From DAOUBP01 sp034432655 (GTDB lineage Bacteria > Chloroflexota > Anaerolineae > CG2-30-64-16): a stretch of 14,876 nt of DNA. The notes beneath the pieces were generated by a model, which saw only the letters and a program-made list of their open reading frames with translations, was not told the origin of the DNA and did not search any database. The stretch covers positions 1 through 14,876 of the forward strand of contig DAOUBP010000050.1 of assembly GCA_034432655.1 (NCBI GenBank), in the 5' to 3' direction. The position numbers and the translations under genes are program-made. Below, one piece after another: positions 6,223-11,215 of the stretch (position 1 is its first letter; each line of letters opens with the position of its first letter).

Positions 6223-6672
6223 ATGAGCGATCAATTCCCGGAACAATTCGTCCGCTGGGATACTTTTTCGTCTGCGCTGTGGTATCGCACCAAGGCTGGC
6301 CGCTATCGGCTGGAGGGAACGCAGTGTGCCCGGTGCGGGGCAAAGTACTTCCCTCCGCGCACAGGCCTCATTTGCCCGGCCTGCCAGGCACGCGAGATGG
6401 TGCCCTACCCGTGCGCGCAGACGGGCGAGATCATCGCGGTCGCGCTGGATGATATCGGCTTCCCGGCGGTGGGCTACGGCGACACGCTGCCGCGCGTCCA
6501 GGCCATTATCCGGCTCGACGACGGCATCCACATCATGGCAGACATCCTTCAGGTCGCAGATCCGGCCGACATCCAGCCCGGCGATCGCGTGCGGATGGTG
6601 CTGCGCAAGCACAAGCGTGAGGATACCGGCGCCTGGGTGTACGGCTACGGCTTCATCAAGATGGCAGAGTGA
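6223..6672 (+). CDS. DUF35-type Zn-ribbon/OB-fold protein, thiolase partner
   Basis: ATG 6223 lies 2 nt after the thiolase stop (TAGCGATG), indicating translational coupling. The 149-aa protein has an N-terminal helix, then a rubredoxin-like zinc ribbon with C35-x2-C38 and C51-x2-C54 (CARCGAKYFPPR, CPACQ), then an OB-fold (residues ~65-145: TGEIIAVALDDIGFP..., GDRVRMVLRK, VYGYGFIKM). This is the DUF35_N plus OB architecture. In archaea such proteins bridge thiolase and HMG-CoA synthase; in PhlACB the equivalent is PhlB. It has no catalytic residues of its own and probably organises the CoA-binding sites between the two upstream subunits. Confidence 0.9.
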   Translation: MSDQFPEQFVRWDTFSSALWYRTKAGRYRLEGTQCARCGAKYFPPRTGLICPACQAREMVPYPCAQTGEIIAVALDDIGFPAVGYGDTLPRVQAIIRLDDGIHIMADILQVADPADIQPGDRVRMVLRKHKREDTGAWVYGYGFIKMAE

Positions 6673-6694
6673 TCATCTCGCCCGGAGGTATGTG

Positions 6695-7333
6695 ATGGAG
6701 ACCTATTCCCTATCCCTGGCCCTGTTCGACTTTGTTCCGCCGCTGGCCTTCCTGGCCGGCGCGTTCTACCTGGTGCGCACTGCCATGATCTGTCGCGGCC
6801 GGCCGACAGGCCGCATGGTCATGGCAGGCACCTTGCTGGTATTCCTGGGAGGCCTCTTCAAGGCGGTCTGGAAACTGCTCTACACGACCGGTGCCGCCGA
6901 CATCCAATGGATGAGCCAGGGCCAGTTCGTCTTCTCGGCGATCGGCTTCCTGGGGATGTGCGTGGCAGTCATCTACATGGCCAGGAATGAGCGCCGCCGC
7001 AACGCGTCGCCGGTGGTGTTGAGCATTGCGGCATGGAAGATCCCCTTCCTGTTCCTGATGACCGTCACCAGCCTGGCCGCCGAGGGGATCCTGGCCTACC
7101 TGGCGTTTCGCCGTCGGGCCCGGCTGGCAGCAGCCGGCTTCATCATCGGGGTGCTGGGCATCCTGGCCATGGGCGCACTGGCCAGCGCCGAGCAGACCGT
7201 GGCCATGCAATGGGTGGAAGAGGCGATAAACGCCGTCGGGCAGCTTGGCTTCATGGCCGGCAGCATGTTGCTCTATCGCAACTTCCGCGCGGTCGGCTGC
7301 ACGGATACGGCCGCCGGGGAGCCGGAAAGCTGA
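6695..7333 (+). CDS. Integral membrane protein of unknown function, about 6 TM helices
   Basis: ATG 6695 is spaced 6 nt from GGAGG (6684-6688); the in-frame GTG at 6692 is too close to that site. The 212 residues contain about six hydrophobic segments, e.g. FVPPLAFLAGAFYLV, MVMAGTLLVFLGGLF, FVFSAIGFLGMCVAVIYM, IPFLFLMTVTSLAAEGILAYL, AAGFIIGVLGILAMGALA and AVGQLGFMAGSMLLY. Arg-rich loops (NERRRN, FRRRAR) suggest cytoplasmic turns. I see no transporter or enzyme signature. It starts 22 nt after the DUF35 gene, so it is very likely cotranscribed with the thiolase module. It may move, sense or modify a hydrophobic product. Confidence 0.8.
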   Translation: METYSLSLALFDFVPPLAFLAGAFYLVRTAMICRGRPTGRMVMAGTLLVFLGGLFKAVWKLLYTTGAADIQWMSQGQFVFSAIGFLGMCVAVIYMARNERRRNASPVVLSIAAWKIPFLFLMTVTSLAAEGILAYLAFRRRARLAAAGFIIGVLGILAMGALASAEQTVAMQWVEEAINAVGQLGFMAGSMLLYRNFRAVGCTDTAAGEPES

Positions 7334-7480
7334 CCCGAAAACAGGACGCGGACTACATGCGGGCCGACGGCGCAGGCTGCACGGAGGAAATCTGAGCCGG
7401 TCTGCGTCGTCTGCGGTATCCGCGTTGCCGTGTTCCGGTTTTCGCCTTCGCTTGTATCGGTTACGACAAGGAGGTCACCC

Positions 7481-8002
7481 ATGGGTTTCCGCCCCTGGCA
7501 AAAGATGCTGGTGTTCTGGGCCGTGTTCATGCTGATGTACGGGGTGTACAGGTTTCTGCCGGTCTTCCCGCTGTCCCTCATCTGCGCGATCAATGAGTCC
7601 AACTACCAGCACTACAAGGCCGGCTTCTTCGCCTGGATCATCGCCAGCCTGATCGAGTACGTGGTCATGCGTCGGCGCCTGGTTGGCCGCGAGCAGTTTG
7701 CTTACTCCCGGCTGGCGGCTGCTACCTTCCTGCCCTGGTTCATCTTTGTAGTATGGTACACCGTCCCCGCGCTTTATGGCAGATGGTCACAAGTGGCGTT
7801 CGAAATCCTGTACGCCAACATCGTCACCCTGATCGTGGGCCTGTTCGTGGCCGTTTTCGAGCAGGCATTCGCGCAGGCTTGCCTCACGCGCGGGCTGAAA
7901 GCGGTCATCGTCATCCTGGCGCTCCTGGCGCTGCTGGAGTATCAAATCTTTACGGTTCGGCTGCCCTGGGCCGATGTGTTCGTGGAGCCGAACTGGCGCT
8001 GA
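7481..8002 (+). CDS. Integral membrane protein, possibly DUF6512-like, about 5 TM helices
   Basis: A perfect ribosome binding site AAGGAGGT (7468-7475) sits 5 nt before ATG 7481, which fixes the start at 173 residues. Hydrophobic segments are MLVFWAVFMLMYGVY, FFAWIIASLIEYVVM, FLPWFIFVVWYTVPALY, ANIVTLIVGLFVAVF and VIVILALLALLEYQIF. Between the first and second lies CAINESNYQHYKAG, which resembles the NES-x-x-x-H-x-K motif I associate with small membrane proteins of the DUF6512 type; this link is tentative. A 147-bp gap without an obvious promoter separates it from the previous gene, and the SDR gene follows 19 nt after its stop. Its strong ribosome binding site contrasts with weak ones on the enzyme genes. 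Confidence 0.78.
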   Translation: MGFRPWQKMLVFWAVFMLMYGVYRFLPVFPLSLICAINESNYQHYKAGFFAWIIASLIEYVVMRRRLVGREQFAYSRLAAATFLPWFIFVVWYTVPALYGRWSQVAFEILYANIVTLIVGLFVAVFEQAFAQACLTRGLKAVIVILALLALLEYQIFTVRLPWADVFVEPNWR

Positions 8003-8021
8003 ATTCCCGGAGAGTTTGCCC

Positions 8022-8810
8022 ATGTACAACTGCGAAGACCCCAACTGCCGCTGTCATCGTTTCCGCGGCAAAGTCGCCATCGTCACCGGCGCAGCATCGG
8101 GCATCGGTCGCGCCACTGCCGTGCGCTTTGCGCAGGAGGGCGCCCGCCTGACGATCTGCGACATCAACCCTGACGGCCTGGGCGAGACCGCCCGGCTGAT
8201 CGAAGCGGCCGGCGCTGAGGTGCTCAGCCAGCGGGTGGACGTGCGCCGTCAGGAGGAGGTGGAGGCGTGCGTAGCGGCCACGCTGGAACGGTTCGGCCGC
8301 ATTGACATCCTGGTGAACAACGCGGGCACCGGCCAGTTCGTGCCGTTCATCATGATTGACAACGAGGAATACGACCGCGTGATGGACATCAACGTGCGCG
8401 GCATGTTCTTCTTCTGCCGCGCCGTGCTGCCGACCATGATGGACCAGGACTACGGCAAGATCGTCAACATCACCTCCATCATGTCGGTGGTGGCGGGCCA
8501 GGGGCAGAGCATCTACAACGCCAGTAAGGGCGCGGCCAAGATGCTGACCCAGGGCATCGCGACCGACGTCGCCGGCTACCACATCAACGTCAACGCGGTG
8601 GGCCCCGGCATGGTGCTGACCGGGCTGACCCAGAACATGTTGGGCGACCCCGATCAGGCGGCCTGGTTCATCGAACGCATCCCCATGCGCCGCATCGCCG
8701 ACCCGGACGACATCGCCTCGGCCGTCCTCTTCCTGGCCAGCGACGAGGCCTCGTACATCCACGGCACCACCCTCTTTGTGGACGGCGGGATGATCTGCAC
8801 GCGGGGGTAG
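8022..8810 (+). CDS. Short-chain dehydrogenase/reductase (SDR), NAD-type
   Basis: This 262-aa classical SDR has the cofactor motif TGAASGIG (22-29), D47 at the end of beta-2 (favouring NAD(H) over NADP(H)) and NNAG (99-102). The catalytic tetrad is complete: N124, S152, Y165 and K169 (YNASK). A VGPG motif and a C-terminal DGG segment follow. ATG 8022 has GGAG at 8009-8012. The N-terminus before the Rossmann fold is unusual: CEDPNCRCH at residues 4-12 places three Cys and a His together, which could bind a metal. It is the last gene of the cluster and is followed by a terminator. It probably oxidises or reduces a keto/hydroxy group on the thiolase-module product; the substrate cannot be read from the sequence. 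Confidence 0.92.
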   Translation: MYNCEDPNCRCHRFRGKVAIVTGAASGIGRATAVRFAQEGARLTICDINPDGLGETARLIEAAGAEVLSQRVDVRRQEEVEACVAATLERFGRIDILVNNAGTGQFVPFIMIDNEEYDRVMDINVRGMFFFCRAVLPTMMDQDYGKIVNITSIMSVVAGQGQSIYNASKGAAKMLTQGIATDVAGYHINVNAVGPGMVLTGLTQNMLGDPDQAAWFIERIPMRRIADPDDIASAVLFLASDEASYIHGTTLFVDGGMICTRG

Positions 8811-8815
8811 TGAAG

Positions 8816-8855
8816 AGAGGGCTGCCAACCCCTTGGGGAGCTGGCAGCCCTCTTT
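8816..8855. terminator. Strong hairpin terminator between convergent genes
   Basis: AGAGGGCTGCCA (8816-8827) pairs perfectly over 12 bp with TGGCAGCCCTCT (8842-8853), and TTC follows. The loop of 14 nt contains CCCC-TT-GGGG, which may pair further. It begins 5 nt after the SDR stop (8810) and ends 27 nt before the stop of the minus-strand gene (8882), so it probably terminates both. The T-run is short on both sides. Confidence 0.8.
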
Positions 8856-8881
8856 CAGCGGTAGACTTGACGCGGCCGAGA

Positions 8882-9724
8882 TCAGCTTTCCTCCGAGCTG
8901 AAAGCCTGCTCCAAGGCCTCAGACCAGTTGGCGCGCTGGCCATCCTGCAGCACGACGACCTTCTGTCGGAGCGCCAGCAATCTTGCGCCTTCGGTGACCT
9001 CTTCCCCGGCCACGGCCGGCAGCGCTCGCAGACCGGCCTTGGTCAAGAGACGTGCACGGCTGACTGCCCGGTTCACATCGCCCTGATCCACCACTGCCGA
9101 GACTTCCATGGCCAGCCAAATCTCGGGCCTGGTCGGCAACTGTCGGACCTGTCCGCGCAAGAGGACGTCTAGAGGCAACAATTCATCAATCTCTGCCTCG
9201 GTCAAGCGGGCCTCCAGTTGGGGCAGCACATCCTGGAGCGGGACACTGTGCACCGGCCGGAGGACCTGCCCCAGGAAGGAAAACGCCCGCTCGCGGTACT
9301 TACGCTCCAGATTATCGCCTACCAGGCCGCTCAGCTTCACCTCGATGCGATCGACGCGCTGGATAAGCTTGTTAAGCGTTTCCTCGGTACGCTTCTGCGC
9401 CTCGGCCAGCTCCGCAACGATGGCTTCGAGGCGGTCTAGACGTTGTTCGGTGCGTTTCTGCGCCTCGGCCAGCTCCGCAACCCGTTGTTCGGTGCGCTTC
9501 TGCGCCTCGGCCAGCTCCGCAACCACAGCCTCCAGGCGGTCCAGACGTTGTTCGGCACGCCGATGGGAATCGGCAAGTTCCCTGACGGTGGCTTGCAAGG
9601 CTTCGAAGTCCTCGCGGCGCACCGCCAACCGGGAGCGCAGGTCTTCCTCGATTGCCTCGGCAAACTCGAGCATGGGAAGTTGAAGGTCTTGCGGCAGACG
9701 ACGTGCAATGGCTACCAGACTCAT
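8882..9724 (-). CDS. Coiled-coil protein with C-terminal PD-(D/E)XK-like (DUF3782-like) domain
   Basis: The start at 9724 (MSLVAIARRL) is supported by GAGAGGTGG just upstream on the minus strand and by a TATAAT at 9751-9746; a longer reading would start upstream of that promoter. The 280 residues fall into three parts: a short N-terminal region (~1-40), a long heptad coiled coil (~40-135) with three copies of AELAEAQKRTE at 69, 83 and 104, and a C-terminal domain (~140-265). The C-terminal domain has EIDELLPLDVLL (D186), EIWLAMEVS (E207), then DVNRAVSRA. This D...E-x-S layout resembles the nuclease-fold proteins often annotated DUF3782, but E-V-S replaces the canonical E-x-K, so activity is doubtful. 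It is convergent to the cluster and probably unrelated to it. Confidence 0.78.
   Translation of the reverse strand: MSLVAIARRLPQDLQLPMLEFAEAIEEDLRSRLAVRREDFEALQATVRELADSHRRAEQRLDRLEAVVAELAEAQKRTEQRVAELAEAQKRTEQRLDRLEAIVAELAEAQKRTEETLNKLIQRVDRIEVKLSGLVGDNLERKYRERAFSFLGQVLRPVHSVPLQDVLPQLEARLTEAEIDELLPLDVLLRGQVRQLPTRPEIWLAMEVSAVVDQGDVNRAVSRARLLTKAGLRALPAVAGEEVTEGARLLALRQKVVVLQDGQRANWSEALEQAFSSEES
9391..9523 (-). repeat. In-frame repeats within the coiled-coil gene (63-bp and 42-bp spacing)
   Basis: A nearly identical 28-bp block occurs at 9391-9418, 9454-9481 and 9496-9523; its core is TCTGCGCCTCGGCCAGCTCC. The offsets are 63 and 42 bp, or 21 and 14 residues: three and two heptads. Copy number can therefore change without breaking the frame or the heptad register. 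Confidence 0.85.
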
Positions 9725-9745
9725 GATCCACCTCTCATAATTCAC

Positions 9746-9751
9746 ATTATA
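9746..9751 (-). promoter_or_regulatory. -10 element for the coiled-coil gene
   Basis: On the minus strand TATAAT (9751-9746) matches the consensus exactly, in an AT-rich pocket. No good -35 element lies 16-18 nt upstream, where the sequence is T-rich. The start codon at 9724 follows 21 nt after the element, leaving a leader of about 15 nt that holds the ribosome binding site. Confidence 0.5.
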
Positions 9752-10093
9752 ACTCATTTCAGACGTCGTAAAAAACCTGAACAATCCTGACGCGGCTGAT
9801 CGCACATACATCGGCTATCCTCGCCTTGTCTCCGGGCTTCGAGTGGCTTGTTCGCGACTATGGTGATCGGGTCGTCGATGTCCAGGAATCGTAATTGACA
9901 ACCCGACCCCGCCTGTGCTATCTTATTGACCGCGATCCCCTGGGTTGTCCAGCAATGACGTGCAAGTTCAGAAGCGACCCACGCAGGTGTGTTATGTCTA
10001 TGCCAAGGAGGTGCCATCCAATAAGAACATCTTCAGGCCTGTTCAATCTCCGCATGTCATTTCCATGATTCCAGCTCATCAGGAGGAAGCAAC
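9752..10093. other. Divergent intergenic region between the coiled-coil gene and the ABC operon
   Basis: This 342-bp region holds the upstream part of the minus-strand promoter, a plus-strand promoter at 9895-9924, and a leader of about 160 nt before the ABC binding-protein gene. The leader contains a perfect AAGGAGGT (10005-10012) with no ATG, GTG or TTG at proper spacing, and a short frame ATG 9994 to TGA 10068. I see no Fur-like or DtxR-like palindrome. A plus frame over 9781-9894 looks faintly protein-like (LSPGFEWLVRDYGDRVVDV, then a stop) but lacks a start. Confidence 0.6.
9895..9924 (+). promoter_or_regulatory. Sigma-70-type promoter of the ABC importer operon
   Basis: TTGACA (9895-9900) is followed after 18 nt by TATCTT (9919-9924), preceded by TGC (9916-9918), which makes an extended -10. 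Transcription would start near 9931, giving a leader of about 160 nt before ATG 10094, unusually long for this window. Confidence 0.6.
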
Positions 10094-11134
10094 ATGAAGC
10101 TCAAAGGTGTTTCGATCATCGCGCTCCTTGTCTTGCTCAGCACAGCGCTGATACTGTTCGGCTGCGCGCCGGCGCCGCAAGCCGAGAAGGAGCTGAACGT
10201 GCTCTGCACCCCGCAGGAGGAGTGGTGCCAGGGCATGAAGCAGGAGTTCGAGGCCAAGACCGGCATCACTGTCAACTACGTGCGCATGTCCAGCGGCGAG
10301 GCGCTCGCCCGCATCCGCGCCGAGAAGGATAACCCACAGTTCGACATCTGGTGGGGCGGGCCCATTGACAGCTTCATCGCTGCCAAGGCGGAAGGGCTGT
10401 TGGAGCCATACAACTCGCCCAGCTATAAGAACCTCCTCGATCAGAAGAAATACAAAGACGCGGATAACACCTGGGTCGGCATCTACGTGGGCACGCTGGG
10501 CTTCTGCACCAACAAGGACTGGCTGGCCAAGAACCCCGGCGTCAAGCCTCCTACCTCGTGGGACGACCTGCTGAAGCCTGAATTCAAGGGCCAGATCATG
10601 GTCGCCCATCCTTCCACCTCCGGCACCTCGTACACCGCCCTGGCCACCATCCTCCAGATCAAGGGCGAGCAAGAGGGCTGGGAGTTCATCAAAAAGTACG
10701 CCGGCCAGGTGAGCCAGTTCACCAAGAGCGGCGCAGCGCCGGCCAAGTTCGTCGGCCAGGGCGAGGCCGGGGTCTGTATCGTCTTCTCCCACGATATCGT
10801 GAACGAGATTGACAACAACAAGCTGCCGCTGGAGCTCACCTTCCCCCAGGAAGGTACCGGCTACGAGATCGGTGGCATGGCCCTGATCAAGGGTGCCAAG
10901 CATCCCAACGCGGCCAAGATGTGGTTCGATTGGGCGCTGACGGCCGAAGCACAGGCCTTGGGCCCCAAGTACAAAGCCTACCAGGCGCCCACCGTGCAGG
11001 GTGTGGCTCTTTCCCATCCTGAGCTGCTCCAGGTGAAGCTGATTGATTACGACTTCCAGTGGGCCGGCGCCAACAAGAAGGCATTCGTTGACAAATTTAC
11101 CAACGAGATCGCCGCAGCCGACAAACTGAAGTAA
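10094..11134 (+). CDS. ABC transporter substrate-binding lipoprotein, ferric-iron (AfuA/FbpA) type
   Basis: AGGAGG (10081-10086) lies 7 nt before ATG 10094. The 346-aa protein starts with a lipoprotein signal: basic MKLKG, a hydrophobic core, and the lipobox LFGC with C24 as the lipidated residue, so it is anchored on the outer face of the membrane. The mature protein is a type-2 periplasmic-binding fold. NVLCTPQEEW opens it, then SSGEALARIRAEKDNPQFDIWWGG (residues 66-89), YVGTLGFCTN, SWDDLLKPEFKGQI, and GGMALIKGAKHPNAAKMWFDW near the end. These are hallmarks of the Fbp-like group. C38 and C45 could form a disulfide. The permease and ATPase genes follow. Ferric iron is the usual substrate, but polyamine, phosphonate or other ligands are possible in this fold. 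Confidence 0.87.
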   Translation: MKLKGVSIIALLVLLSTALILFGCAPAPQAEKELNVLCTPQEEWCQGMKQEFEAKTGITVNYVRMSSGEALARIRAEKDNPQFDIWWGGPIDSFIAAKAEGLLEPYNSPSYKNLLDQKKYKDADNTWVGIYVGTLGFCTNKDWLAKNPGVKPPTSWDDLLKPEFKGQIMVAHPSTSGTSYTALATILQIKGEQEGWEFIKKYAGQVSQFTKSGAAPAKFVGQGEAGVCIVFSHDIVNEIDNNKLPLELTFPQEGTGYEIGGMALIKGAKHPNAAKMWFDWALTAEAQALGPKYKAYQAPTVQGVALSHPELLQVKLIDYDFQWAGANKKAFVDKFTNEIAAADKLK

Positions 11135-11141
11135 CCAGGAC

Positions 11142-11184
11142 GCGCAGGCATCCAAAACAGCGCTGCTGCCCCGGATGCCTGCGC
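11142..11184 (+). other. Intercistronic hairpin between binding-protein and permease genes
   Basis: GCGCAGGCATCC (11142-11153) pairs perfectly over 12 bp with GGATGCCTGCGC (11173-11184). The 19-nt loop contains the palindrome CAGCGCTG. There is no immediate T-run, and the permease ribosome binding site (CAGGAGA, 11204-11210) follows. In ABC operons such hairpins often protect the binding-protein mRNA or partly terminate transcription, so the binding protein is made in excess over the permease. I infer the same here. Confidence 0.8.
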
Positions 11185-11215
11185 AAGCAAGGGTCGTCTT
11201 TCTCAGGAGAACACC

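Noticed and set aside
7334..7480. Gap between the two membrane-protein genes, checked for a promoter or small gene
   Set aside because: Only a 12-residue frame (7357-7395) and no convincing -35/-10 pair; it is most likely just an intra-operon spacer.
9754..10017. 87-codon minus-strand frame, and a plus-strand protein-like frame at 9781-9894, in the divergent intergenic region
   Set aside because: Neither has a ribosome binding site or known motif; the minus frame spans the ABC operon promoter, and the plus frame lacks a start. A relic is possible but not supportable.
9725..10093. Search for a Fur- or DtxR-type iron operator upstream of the iron-type ABC genes
   Set aside because: No palindrome resembling either consensus was found, so iron regulation is not claimed.
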